Shown here: one piece after another, positions 35,801-42,906 of the stretch
Numbering within the stretch: position 1 is the stretch's first letter
Layout: each line of letters begins with the position of its first letter
Origin: Natronomicrosphaera sp040876735
Lineage (GTDB): Bacteria > Planctomycetota > Phycisphaerae > Phycisphaerales > Phycisphaeraceae
Assembly (NCBI GenBank): GCA_040876735.1
Contig: JBBDPC010000127.1
Location: 1-64,000, forward strand
Length of the DNA stretch: 64,000 nt
Direction of reading: 5' to 3'
Translations under genes and position numbers: made by a program
Notes under the pieces: generated by a model
Database searches by the model: none
The model's input: the letters and a program-made list of their open reading frames with translations, nothing else
Told to the model about the DNA's origin: nothing

Positions 35801-36043
35801 ATCGCCAACGATCGCGAAGAAGAGGCGATGCTGTTCACGTTCCTCTCGCAGGTGCTCACGACGCGGAGCGACTTCTTCGCCGCTTACGTCATCGTGCGTG
35901 GCTACGATGCGAACAGCAACTTCACCGCCACCGACGTACTGGAGCAGACACGCTTCATTGCAATCTTTCAGCGTGAACTGGACAGCGGCGAGGTGCGCGT
36001 GGTGGCCGTGCTGCCGGGTGAACGGCCGTACGAAGTGCGGTGA
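32816..36043 (+). CDS. Very large GspK-like minor pseudopilin
   Basis: This 1075-residue protein has a basic leader ending RRRG and a hydrophobic helix SAVLLVVVSLVLMVLIGTAY without Glu at +5, exactly the exception seen in GspK. Toward the C-terminus (about residues 865-905) it has the GspK-type helix-hairpin segment GLLNVNTAPQHLLEKVLPLP followed by VARRIVAYREASQ; an earlier LINVNTALNSGLF may be a second such element. GspK is normally about 330 residues, so this is a threefold enlargement by Asp-rich inserts. The start is set by AAGGAGAG nine bases before the ATG. It closes the I-J-K order and probably forms the tip of the pseudopilus. Confidence 0.82.
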   Translation: MHRMNQMMRRMNRTMAASARRRGSAVLLVVVSLVLMVLIGTAYLQQTRVQRFAVTTAEGCQDRVILSILDQISNTIARDLEERNHETDGFSLHDYPWTNPGTFGRTANQYDGSTPPVHGNFRDRSWLAPHSPVYTGPGDTDPSWGKITNLTGLFLDYNRETNTFGISDDVPAEHLVDNTGDANHRDTNLQVNINDNPAGFLQLVDATGDGIPDSRWTWAPIRECGGITYLMAAYITDLSGLINVNTALNSGLFDTSPAGGDAPHWHLPTELDLGGLVYEMDNTGDGPTNLNEGMLAYRLGVTSPGTPPVSRADRDSFWQNQGRYFTQQSNDYRRYGLSNEYELRHRFGLNSLATPALLAESTGLGAFLRDDEGDERRYDNVNWSLYNNTGSATDHYNFYHREPRKLMTTMSGAMPFVWPVSDTQNFNRGGSKQNLNGSADAIAGVIEDAFAGVLQNDLPARSPVNEFPHQFAANIAAYADGDSKLNVVSDGSNDYFGFEALPLITDVYVQAEYEGVAAPPDSGDPVADGWDITWTQQPRPGYAIEVRNAFRHPIDLTTVHLVVEGVDWGTLADLTEKGENDSTRLETLAPDHVLIFYRNSGSGGSGSNDDLESFLTEESGYTNIERRFALNDTDVHWPDGEASSTTGSETVQVELQATLDDDDEAADWDWPYWIADAVTLPDKYIQEGVAPGATPPAGFEDPGTPVEQYWQYVNSGDGRGLNVLAIGGDDFEDDEAPVAYNRTDTHLPDMIVLGEADKGNGAYHVDLEEQQVLVGNRGVIRQVGELAHITALAMYVPTAVNPAGQTMATAWAAGIDDPANPDVRDLMLDFWPASGSLVTTDDNDYRVTHAAMLIDQFTTLSPAEQNTVPGLLNVNTAPQHLLEKVLPLPDPWLRQEVARRIVAYREASQADRVTMLNSDYALPGADPVTSDDVRANPGIAHIGELYPLLQDLLVEDHTGDGGPNLTDDTDAIDEDGTNTIRVDFLTNPAADEADGIANDREEEAMLFTFLSQVLTTRSDFFAAYVIVRGYDANSNFTATDVLEQTRFIAIFQRELDSGEVRVVAVLPGERPYEVR

Positions 36044-36083
36044 CGGCGGACCGTGCGAGCAACTGAGTTGAGGGAGGCGTGAC

Positions 36084-36530
36084 GTGACGGACGAGATTGC
36101 GCAACGGCGGGATGCCGACTGCATCTTCTGCCGCATCGTGGCGGGCGAGATCCCCTGCCACCGGCTGCACGAGGATGAGCAGGTGCTGGCGTTCCTGGAT
36201 GTCGGCCCCTTGTCGCCCGGACATGCGCTGGTGGTGCCCAAGGCGCACTATGCAACGCTGGACCAGATGCCGGGCGACCTGGCGGCGGCGTGCATGCGGG
36301 TCGTGCCGGGGCTGGCCCGGGCGATCCTGGAAGTGACCGGCGAGTCGGCGTTCAACGTGCTGCAAAACAACGGCGAACGGGCGCACCAGGCAGTCGGCCA
36401 CGTTCACTTCCACATCATCCCCAAGACAGATGACGCAGGCCTGGGCATTGACTGGCCGGCGGGGAAAGTGGACGAGCAGATGGCACGCGACCTGCGGACG
36501 AAGATCGCGGCGGCGATAGCGCGTTCGTGA
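36084..36530 (+). CDS. HIT family nucleotide hydrolase
   Basis: This 148-residue protein is a histidine-triad hydrolase acting on nucleotide phosphoramidates or dinucleoside polyphosphates. The N-terminal zinc-type start CIFCRIVAGEIPCHRLHEDE and the catalytic triad HVHFH near the C-terminus are intact. It starts with GTG after GAGGGAGG. It follows the GspK-like gene by 40 bp on the same strand but is functionally unrelated. Confidence 0.93.
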   Translation: MTDEIAQRRDADCIFCRIVAGEIPCHRLHEDEQVLAFLDVGPLSPGHALVVPKAHYATLDQMPGDLAAACMRVVPGLARAILEVTGESAFNVLQNNGERAHQAVGHVHFHIIPKTDDAGLGIDWPAGKVDEQMARDLRTKIAAAIARS

Positions 36531-36555
36531 GTTGCGGTGCAATCACGGTGGGGAC

Positions 36556-36828
36556 GATTGAAACCACGGATGGACACAGATCAGAGAGGACACTTGCGAT
36601 TCGTTGATCGATGGTGACTGGGTTTTGACGCGATAACAGGATTTTCGGGATCGACAAGATGGGGAGTTTTCAGTTTTCGGCCCTGCCTTTCTGGCTTGAT
36701 CCTGTCCATCCCGTCGATCCTGTTATCCGGTCAAAATTCAGTGACAGGCTGCAATCGGCTACTCGTGTGACCTATCTCTTTTCTGATCCGTGTCCGTCCG
36801 TGTGCATCCGTGGTTTCAGTTCCTTTTG
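36556..36828. repeat. Nested palindrome with two word families
   Basis: The outer arms are GAAACCACGGATGGACACAG... (36559-36589) and its near reverse complement ending ATCCGTGGTTTCAG (36771-36818). The inner arms are TTTTGACGCGATAACAGGAT... (36623-36662) and a right arm ending CGATCCTGTTATCCGGTCAA (36697-36735). Both pairs consist of short degenerate words (ACGGATGGAC; ACAGGATCG). The 300-bp spacer holds no gene beyond this. Confidence 0.7.
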
Positions 36829-36831
36829 GTT

Positions 36832-37533
36832 TCAGTCCCCTCGCTCCGCCGGCTTGTGAAACAGCGTGACATTGGGGTGCGGGTGCTCGGCCTGCCAGCG
36901 GAAGCGGGTGGCGAGCCAGTGCATGGTGCGCGGCTGGTAGAAGCAGACATGCGTAGAATCGCGGCGGTACCACCAGTCGGCAAACGGCTGGCCGGGTTGA
37001 AGCATCTCCGTCATCACCGCAAGCCAGCCGGCGGGGCGAAGCAAAGCGTCAAGGCGGGCGAACTCGGCGGCGGGGTTGTGAAAGTGCTCGGCCGTCTCGG
37101 TGCAGGTAATGAATTCATACCGGCGTCGCAGCGCGTCGGGGTCGGGGGCGAAGGCGGGGTCGTAGAGCGTCATGGGAAGGCCTTGCGCTTCGAGCATGAG
37201 CGACAGCGTCGGCCCCGGACCGGAGCCGTAGTCGAGGCCGTGGGCGTGGGCGGGGAGTTTGGGGACGAGCGGGTCGGCGAGTTTGGCGAGGAAACGGCGG
37301 TAGCCGGGGTCGTCGGGGCAGTTTTCGTGAAGCGCGTAGTGGGCGTGTTCGGCCGTACGCGAGGGGCGGTCGGCCGGGTGCATGGAAACGAGCCCGCAGA
37401 CAGCACAGCAGGTGTAGCGGGCGTGCGGACGGCTCGGCGCGTCGCTCGCGTCGTAATGCCACGCAGGCTGGTCAGCCTGGCAGAGCGGGCACGGCGGCGT
37501 GGCCATCGGCGGAGGCAACGGCATCTCATTCAT
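36832..37533 (-). CDS. Class I SAM-dependent methyltransferase with zinc-ribbon N-terminus
   Basis: This 233-residue protein has two CxxC pairs at its N-terminus (CPLC, CCAVC), a likely zinc ribbon, followed by the SAM-binding loop HGLDYGSGPGPTLSLML and a methyltransferase body with ITCTETAEHFHNPAAEFARL. The layout resembles the methyltransferase domain proteins that follow CxxC-x-CxxC segments in sugar or tRNA-linked enzymes; the substrate is unknown. Its ATG overlaps the tadA stop (ATGA), indicating an operon with coupled translation. Confidence 0.8.
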   Translation of the reverse strand: MNEMPLPPPMATPPCPLCQADQPAWHYDASDAPSRPHARYTCCAVCGLVSMHPADRPSRTAEHAHYALHENCPDDPGYRRFLAKLADPLVPKLPAHAHGLDYGSGPGPTLSLMLEAQGLPMTLYDPAFAPDPDALRRRYEFITCTETAEHFHNPAAEFARLDALLRPAGWLAVMTEMLQPGQPFADWWYRRDSTHVCFYQPRTMHWLATRFRWQAEHPHPNVTLFHKPAERGD

Positions 37534-38048
37534 GTCGACGGCGGCCCGGGGCGCGGCTTGGGCGGTTTGACCGAGCCGCGGCGCGCCTGAAAAAAACGCT
37601 GGAGCACGGCAGCGCATTCCTCGGCCAGCACGCCCGCCCGCACGTCCAGTCGATGGTTGAACCGCGGTTCGCTGCAAAGCTGGTGGATCGTATGGACGCA
37701 GCCCATTTTGGGATCAGCACAGCCGTAGACCAGCCGGGGCATGCGGGCGTTGACCAGCGCACCTGCGCACATCGGGCATGGCTCGAGCGTGACGTAGAGC
37801 GTGCAGTCATCCATCCGCCACGTACCCAGGCGGTGAGCGGCTTCACGCAAGGCGATCACCTCGGCGTGGGCGGTGGGATCGGCGTCGATCTCCCGGCGGT
37901 TGTGGGCCCGGGCGAGGATCGCTTCACCCTGGCAGATCAGGGCGCCGACGGGCACTTCGCCCAGTTGCGCGGCACGCTCGGCCTCGGCCAGGGCGAGACG
38001 CATCATCGCGATGTCACGGTCGTCGGTGGTGGCGGGTGTGGCGGGCAC
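37530..38048 (-). CDS. tadA: tRNA-specific adenosine deaminase
   Basis: This zinc deaminase converts A34 to inosine in the tRNA-Arg(ACG) anticodon. The active site is complete: HAE in DPTAHAEVIALREAA, and PCPMCAGALVNAR. The start region MRLALAEAERAAQLGEVPVG aligns with the family start. I place the start at the GTG at 38048; an ATG-ATG pair at 38006 and an upstream extension to 38123 are alternatives, and no ribosome site decides between them. It is coupled to the methyltransferase gene downstream. Confidence 0.9.
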   Translation of the reverse strand: MPATPATTDDRDIAMMRLALAEAERAAQLGEVPVGALICQGEAILARAHNRREIDADPTAHAEVIALREAAHRLGTWRMDDCTLYVTLEPCPMCAGALVNARMPRLVYGCADPKMGCVHTIHQLCSEPRFNHRLDVRAGVLAEECAAVLQRFFQARRGSVKPPKPRPGPPST

Positions 38049-38193
38049 GGTATGGACAAGTTTAGCGGAAGGCGCAGCGAGCCGGGTTGTTGTGCATTTT
38101 GGGGTGGCCACGCGCCCGCCCACTGAAGTTAACTCGGCCGGGGAGCTGGGGCCATTTTCATCGCGGGCGGATCGGGCCTATCCTAAGGGCACT

Positions 38194-38841
38194 ATGGCAA
38201 CACTCGAAGAACGTATCGCACAGTGGGAACAGATGGCGCGGGAAGCGCCGGATGACATGGCCTATTTCAGCCTCGGCAGCGCCTACCGCGAGGCCGAGCG
38301 CTATGAAGACGCCGAGCAGGCGTTCGCCAAGGCCCTGGAGTTGAACCCCGGCATGTCGCGTGCCTACCAGTTGCGCGGCCAGGTGCTCATCAAGCTCGGC
38401 CGGGAAGACGAGGCCGCCGCCCTGCTCAGCGAAGGCTACAAGACCGCCGCCGAGCGTGGCGACGTCATGCCGCAGCGGGCGATGGGCTCGCTGCTGGAGA
38501 AGCTGGGCCAGCCGCTGCCCGAAGTGCAGTCCGCCGAGGAGCGTAAGGCTGAGGTGGAGTCGGAGGACACCGTGCTCGACCGCCGCACCGGCGAGCCGCA
38601 GCAGCGCTTGCCCGATCCGCCCATGCGCGGGCCGCTCGGCCGGTTCATCTACGACCACTTCGGCCAGGAGACTTGGCGCACCTGGATCGGCCAGGGCACG
38701 AAGGTCATCAACGAACTCCGCCTCGACTTCTCCAACCCGCAGCACCAGGACACGTACGAACAATACATGCTCGAATGGCTCCAGGTCACACGCGAAGAAG
38801 TCGACGCCTACGCGAAGCAGATTGAAGAGCAGGGCCAGTAA
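38194..38841 (+). CDS. TPR protein fused to a YggX-like Fe(2+)-trafficking domain
   Basis: Of 215 residues, the first ~95 are TPR repeats (AYFSLGSAYREAERYEDAEQ, AFAKALELNPGMSRAYQLRG). A linker follows, and residues about 140-205 match YggX (GPLGRFIYDHFGQETWRTWI, GQGTKVINELRLDF, YEQYMLEWL). YggX protects iron-sulphur proteins and handles iron; it is usually a free 90-residue protein beginning with a conserved cysteine, which this fusion lacks. The start at 38194 begins the TPR and is preceded closely by TATCCT, so the mRNA may be nearly leaderless. Confidence 0.85.
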   Translation: MATLEERIAQWEQMAREAPDDMAYFSLGSAYREAERYEDAEQAFAKALELNPGMSRAYQLRGQVLIKLGREDEAAALLSEGYKTAAERGDVMPQRAMGSLLEKLGQPLPEVQSAEERKAEVESEDTVLDRRTGEPQQRLPDPPMRGPLGRFIYDHFGQETWRTWIGQGTKVINELRLDFSNPQHQDTYEQYMLEWLQVTREEVDAYAKQIEEQGQ

Positions 38842-38917
38842 CGCGCTGCTATCCGCTATCATTCACCTTTTCCGATGCCTCAGCCAACCCGAGATTCGCA
38901 ATCCAAGGATCATCCCC

Positions 38918-39934
38918 ATGCCGCAAGTCGCCCTCGTGGGAGGTGCCCACATCCACACGCCCAACTTCGTCAAGAAGCTGGCCAGCACCGACGACATCGC
39001 CACCCGCTACGTCTGGGACCCGGACGCCGCGGTCGCCAAGGCGCGCCAGGAAGTCACCGGCGGCGACATCGTGGACGATGCGAGCGTGATCTGGAATGAC
39101 AAGGCCGTCGACGCCGTGGTCATCTGCTCGCAGACCGACCTGCACCAGGACCTCGTGCTCGCGGCGGCGCAGGCGGGCAAGCACATGTTCGTCGAAAAGC
39201 CGCTGGGGATGGACAGCAGCGACGCCTGGCAGATGGCCAAGGCCATCAATGACGCCGGCGTCCTCTTCCAGACCGGCTACTTCATGCGCGGCAACCCGAA
39301 GATCCAGTACGTCCGCCAGTTGCTGCAGGAAGGCACGCTGGGCAAAGTCACGCGCCTGCGCCTGAGCAACTGCCACGCTGGCTCGCTCGGCGGCTGGTTT
39401 GACACCGAGTGGCGCTGGATGGCCGACCCCGCCCGCGCCGGCTGCGGCGCGTTCGGCGATCTCGGCACCCACGTGCTCGACCTGCTGCTCTGGCTCACCG
39501 AGAACGACAGCGTCGACGCCTGCACCGGCCACGTCGGCGTCGCCACCGAACGCTACGGCAAGCAGTGCGACGAGTATGGCGAAGGCATGATCCGCTTCCG
39601 ATCCGGGGCCGTCGCCACCATCGCCGGCGGTTGGGTCGACGTCGCCAACCCCAACAGCCTCGAAATCTCCGGCACGGAGGGTCATGCCCGCATCACCCAC
39701 GGCGACCTCTACCTCACCACCGCCAACCTGCCCGACGCCGACGGCAAGTCCCCCTGGACCACCGACCTGCCCGACGCCTGGCCCCATGCGTTCGACCTAT
39801 TCCTCCAGGCGATCAAAGGCGACACCGACGCCCCGCTGGTTCGTCCCGAAGAGGCCGCACTGCGATCGAGCGTGATGACCGCCATTTACCAGGGCGCCGA
39901 GCAAAAGACATGGGCGACGCCGGAACTGGCGTAA
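38918..39934 (+). CDS. Gfo/Idh/MocA family oxidoreductase
   Basis: This 338-residue NAD(P)-dependent oxidoreductase likely acts on a sugar or sugar-derived substrate. It has an N-terminal Rossmann fold (VALVGGAHIHTPNFVKKLAS, VVICSQTDLHQDLVLAAAQA), the family motif FVEKPLGMDSSDAW (EKP lysine), and a C-terminal domain with GDLGTHVLDLLLWL, where His sits at the usual catalytic place. AAGGA lies nine bases before the ATG. It is a single gene; the substrate cannot be named. Confidence 0.92.
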   Translation: MPQVALVGGAHIHTPNFVKKLASTDDIATRYVWDPDAAVAKARQEVTGGDIVDDASVIWNDKAVDAVVICSQTDLHQDLVLAAAQAGKHMFVEKPLGMDSSDAWQMAKAINDAGVLFQTGYFMRGNPKIQYVRQLLQEGTLGKVTRLRLSNCHAGSLGGWFDTEWRWMADPARAGCGAFGDLGTHVLDLLLWLTENDSVDACTGHVGVATERYGKQCDEYGEGMIRFRSGAVATIAGGWVDVANPNSLEISGTEGHARITHGDLYLTTANLPDADGKSPWTTDLPDAWPHAFDLFLQAIKGDTDAPLVRPEEAALRSSVMTAIYQGAEQKTWATPELA

Positions 39935-39970
39935 CGCTGGCGTCGGAGGTGAAGCAGCAAGGCGCATAAA

Positions 39971-39999
39971 GAAGCCCACGCTTTGAAAGCGTGGGCTTC
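39971..39999 (-). terminator. Intrinsic terminator after cysC
   Basis: A perfect 14-bp inverted repeat (GAAGCCCACGCTTT and its complement) lies between the convergent oxidoreductase and cysC genes. On the minus strand it is followed by TTTAT after the stem's last TTC, so it best serves cysC; it may also stop the plus-strand transcript. Confidence 0.8.
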
Positions 40000-40030
40000 G
40001 GGCGTTTGACAGTTGATCGTATGGCGAATC

Positions 40031-40648
40031 TCAGCCTTCGAGCAGGCCCTGCTGCTCGAGCAGGTCGATGATCTGCTGCACTTCCTCTTCCAGCGACAAC
40101 TTGTCGCTGCGGAGGCACAGTTCCGGCTTCGTCGGCTCTTCGTACGGATCGTCGATGCCGGTGAAGCCCTTGATCTCGCCGGCACGGGCTTTCTTGTAAA
40201 GCCCCTTGGGATCACGCTTCTCCGCCTCTTCCAGCGGGCATTCGACGTAGACCTCGATGAACGGCAGCTTGGCCTCGTCGTGCAGCTTGCGCACCAGGTC
40301 GCGGTCGGCGCGGTAGGGGCTGATGAAGCTGTTGATGCAGATGATGCCGGCGTCGGCGAAGAGCTTGGAGACTTCGCCGATGCGGCGGATGTTTTCCGTG
40401 CGGTCTTCGGCGCTGAAGCCCAGGTTCTTGTTCAGGCCGTGGCGGACGTTGTCGCCGTCAAGGCGATAGGCATGCTTGCCGCGGGCGATCAGGGCGTTTT
40501 CCAAAGCGACGGCGACGGTGCTTTTGCCCGAGCCGGAGAGGCCGGTGGTCCAGATGGTCACGCCCTTCTGGCCCAGTGCCGTCTGCCGCTGCTCGCGGGT
40601 GATCTCGCCTTCATGCCAGGTGATGTTCGTCGCTTTCTGCTCAGCCAT
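40031..40648 (-). CDS. cysC: Adenylylsulfate (APS) kinase
   Basis: This 205-residue cytoplasmic kinase phosphorylates APS to PAPS in sulfate assimilation or sulfation. It has the P-loop GLSGSGKSTVAVALE, the DGDNVRHGLNKNLGFS segment for APS binding, the SPYRADRDLVRKL region, and the FIEVYVECPLEEAEKRDPKG lid region with the conserved KGLYKKARAGEIKGFTG. Length is typical. No cysN/D or cysH genes are next to it. It has its own promoter and terminator. Confidence 0.97.
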   Translation of the reverse strand: MAEQKATNITWHEGEITREQRQTALGQKGVTIWTTGLSGSGKSTVAVALENALIARGKHAYRLDGDNVRHGLNKNLGFSAEDRTENIRRIGEVSKLFADAGIICINSFISPYRADRDLVRKLHDEAKLPFIEVYVECPLEEAEKRDPKGLYKKARAGEIKGFTGIDDPYEEPTKPELCLRSDKLSLEEEVQQIIDLLEQQGLLEG

Positions 40649-40703
40649 GGTTCGCCTCTCTGCTCCGGTATGGGGTTGATGTTCGGGTGATGGCAGACCG
40701 AGG

Positions 40704-40731
40704 ATCGTAGCGTATCCGCCGGGCGGTGCAA
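40704..40731 (-). promoter_or_regulatory. Sigma70-type promoter of cysC
   Basis: On the minus strand TTGCAC (40731-40726) and TACGAT (40709-40704) are separated by 16 bases, 56 bp upstream of the cysC start. Spacing and boxes resemble those found before ileS and nusA. Confidence 0.5.
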
Positions 40732-40839
40732 TTTTCAGTTTCGCATTTCGCGTTTCGAGTTTTCAGGCCGGGTGACCTGAGGCGCAGCGCTGGCCGGTTG
40801 GCCTTCGGATGGAAAACGCGAACCCGAAACGCAAAACTC
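40732..40839. repeat. Imperfect palindrome of GTTTCG words
   Basis: TTTTCAGTTTCGCATTTCGC followed by GTTTCGAGTTTT on the left is mirrored by GAAAACGCGAACCCGAAACG followed by CAAAACTC on the right, with a GC-rich 48-nt centre. It fills the cysC to TPR-lipoprotein spacer and touches the lipoprotein gene's stop codon. Confidence 0.7.
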
Positions 40840-41887
40840 ACTCCTCCGTCATCTGCGCCAGCGTGCGTTCGAGCGTCGGCAATGCGGACGAGCGGGGGTT
40901 GATGTCCCGAAGCTGCTCGATCCGTCGGCGGGCCTCGCCGTACTGTCCCGCCTTGAGGTGCCAGTTCGCCGCCTCCGCTGCGGCAAGGTCGTCGCTGGGG
41001 TCGCGGCTGAGGATCAACTCGAAATGCCGCGCCGCCCGCTCCGGCTGGCCCAGCATCGCCCAGCAGTCGGCCATGTCCTGCGCCACGTCGATCCGCAGGT
41101 GATGCTCCACCGGCAGGTCACGCAACGTCGCCAGCGCATCGCCCGGCCGGTTTGTCCGCCGCAGCAGCGCCCCCTTTCGTCTTGTGTAAAGAATCGCCCG
41201 GCCCGTGTCCGACGCCGGCAGCAACTCCAGCGCCCGGTCGATCTGCCCAATCGCCAGGTCCACCTTGTTCTGCCGGGCGTAGAGGTCGGACAGGGCCACA
41301 TGCGCACTGTAGAGGGACGAGTCCAGCGGGATCGCTTCCCGCAGCAGGATCATGCGAGCCTCGTCATAGCGCTGTTGCTCGATCAGCGACTGCGCCAGCC
41401 GAACGCGCAACCGGGCGTCACGGGGCTTGATGTCGACCGCCTGTGAGTAGTGGCGCTGGGCGGTTTCGTACTCCCGCATCTGCATGGCCGTATCGCCGAC
41501 GAGCAGCCGTAGCTCCACGTCGTCCGGCTTCAACTCCACGGCCGCAACAAACTGCTCATACGCCTGCTCCGATTGCTGGGCCAGTTGCAGCGTCTGCGCG
41601 TACAGCCGGCGGGCCTCGTAGCGATCGGGATGACGCTCGACGAACTCGGCCAAGTCGGCCAGCAGGCGCTCGCCGTCGGCCTCACCGTCGTAGTACATGC
41701 CGAAACGATGCTCCAGGGCCGCCAGTTCCTGCTCGACCTGTTCCGGGTCAACGGCAACCTCGGCGTCAGCTTCTTCCTCAGGCGATTCCGTGCGTCCGCA
41801 GCCGGCCGCGAGACCGATCGCCACTGCGAGCCCCAGCACGACCATGCCGCGCAACCACTTCCACTGCAAGAGGGTATTGCTCATCAT
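40838..41887 (-). CDS. TPR-repeat lipoprotein
   Basis: This 349-residue protein has a lipoprotein signal (WLRGMVVLGLAVAIGLAAGC, lipobox LAAGC), an acidic linker, and seven or more TPR-like helical pairs (for example HYSQAVDIKPRDARLRVRLA and AARHFELILSRDPSDDLAAA). It is probably anchored to the inner or outer membrane facing the periplasm, acting as a protein scaffold. The start at 41887 (Met-Met) gives a proper signal; the upstream extension does not. A functional partner is not evident. Confidence 0.85.
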   Translation of the reverse strand: MMSNTLLQWKWLRGMVVLGLAVAIGLAAGCGRTESPEEEADAEVAVDPEQVEQELAALEHRFGMYYDGEADGERLLADLAEFVERHPDRYEARRLYAQTLQLAQQSEQAYEQFVAAVELKPDDVELRLLVGDTAMQMREYETAQRHYSQAVDIKPRDARLRVRLAQSLIEQQRYDEARMILLREAIPLDSSLYSAHVALSDLYARQNKVDLAIGQIDRALELLPASDTGRAILYTRRKGALLRRTNRPGDALATLRDLPVEHHLRIDVAQDMADCWAMLGQPERAARHFELILSRDPSDDLAAAEAANWHLKAGQYGEARRRIEQLRDINPRSSALPTLERTLAQMTEE

Positions 41888-42152
41888 GGCGCCAGCGTAT
41901 CGCAATCTCGCCACGCTGCAACGTCGGCAGTGGTGCATTTTGCTTTCCCCGTGGGGCGGTCGTCTCGCCCCGCTGGAAAAGCATCCCGTTACCGCAACGC
42001 CAGGCAGCACAGCCGATGTGAATGGCCGATCGCATGAGAGGCAGGCCCTGCTTCTGCCCCATATTGCCCAGCCGGCTTTTACATGATAGAACGTGCGTTT
42101 CCGGGCTGGCGTATTGCAGCCTGACAACTTTTCCGCTTACCTGGAGCGATTC

Positions 42153-42755
42153 ATGCACCCGAATCGACTGACTGTTGCCCTGTTTGCCGTGGGCTTCGTA
42201 CTCATCGGCATTGCCGGCGCCGTCGCGAACAACGCCTTGCGTGCCGAGCCGACGGCCGTGGCGGTGGTGAACATCGAAGCCGCCTTTGACGCGCTGAACG
42301 AAAAGGCGGCGGTGGAAGGCGAAATCCGCGCCCGCGGCGAGCAGCTTCAACGCGAGGAGCGGGAACGGCGGCAGAACATCGAGCAGCTTCGTGAAGACCT
42401 CGACCTGCTCGATGCCGGCGGTCAGGCCTTTCGCGCCAAAGAGGAGGAACTGAGCCGGGCGGTGATCGAGTTGCAGACATGGACGCAGTTCCAGCAGCAG
42501 CGACTGGCTCGGGAGCACGTGCTCCAGACCGAACGGCTGTATCGGAAGATGGTCGACGCGATCGGCCGGGTGGCGGAAGCCGAGGGCTACGACGCCGTGC
42601 TGTTCCGCGAGCCCGCGCCCAGCTTCCAGGCGGAGAACCCGCAGGAACTGGTGGCGCAGATTCAGATGCGGAAGCTGCTGTACGCCAGCAATGAGATCGA
42701 CATCACCGACGAGGTGGCCCAGCGGCTGAATAACGCCTTTGACGCCGGGCCGTGA
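42153..42755 (+). CDS. OmpH/Skp-like periplasmic chaperone
   Basis: This 200-residue protein has a signal or anchor segment (RLTVALFAVGFVLIGIAGAV), the Skp-type start of the mature protein (AVAVVNIEAAFDALNEKAAV), and a charged coiled-coil of about 90 residues, as in the arms of Skp. Skp guards unfolded outer-membrane proteins in the periplasm. The context is right: lpxD follows, as in the bamA-skp-lpxD order of other diderms, though bamA is not here. GGAG lies eight bases before the ATG. Confidence 0.85.
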   Translation: MHPNRLTVALFAVGFVLIGIAGAVANNALRAEPTAVAVVNIEAAFDALNEKAAVEGEIRARGEQLQREERERRQNIEQLREDLDLLDAGGQAFRAKEEELSRAVIELQTWTQFQQQRLAREHVLQTERLYRKMVDAIGRVAEAEGYDAVLFREPAPSFQAENPQELVAQIQMRKLLYASNEIDITDEVAQRLNNAFDAGP

Positions 42756-42798
42756 GCGCCCCTCGTGCGCATCTGATTCATGTGCTCGTGGTATTTCC

Positions 42799-42832
42799 GA
42801 AGCCCATGGCCCCAGGTCGTGGGCTTCTTTCT
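42799..42832 (+). terminator. Intrinsic terminator after the Skp-like gene
   Basis: GAAGCCCA pairs with TGGGCTTC around a 13-nt loop and is followed by TTTCT. It lies 44 bp after the stop and separates the Skp-like gene from lpxD. The stem sequence is nearly the same as that of the cysC terminator. Confidence 0.7.
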
Positions 42833-42906
42833 CCATGCACGCGTGTGGCTCATAATCTGTATCATGCCTGCAACCGCAGTCCTTCCAACCGGCTTTCAGG
42901 TGACCC

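Noticed and set aside
36832..37677. An N-terminal extension of the zinc-ribbon methyltransferase into tadA
   Set aside because: The extension is the tadA gene read in another frame. The ATG overlapping the tadA stop gives the usual coupled-gene layout.
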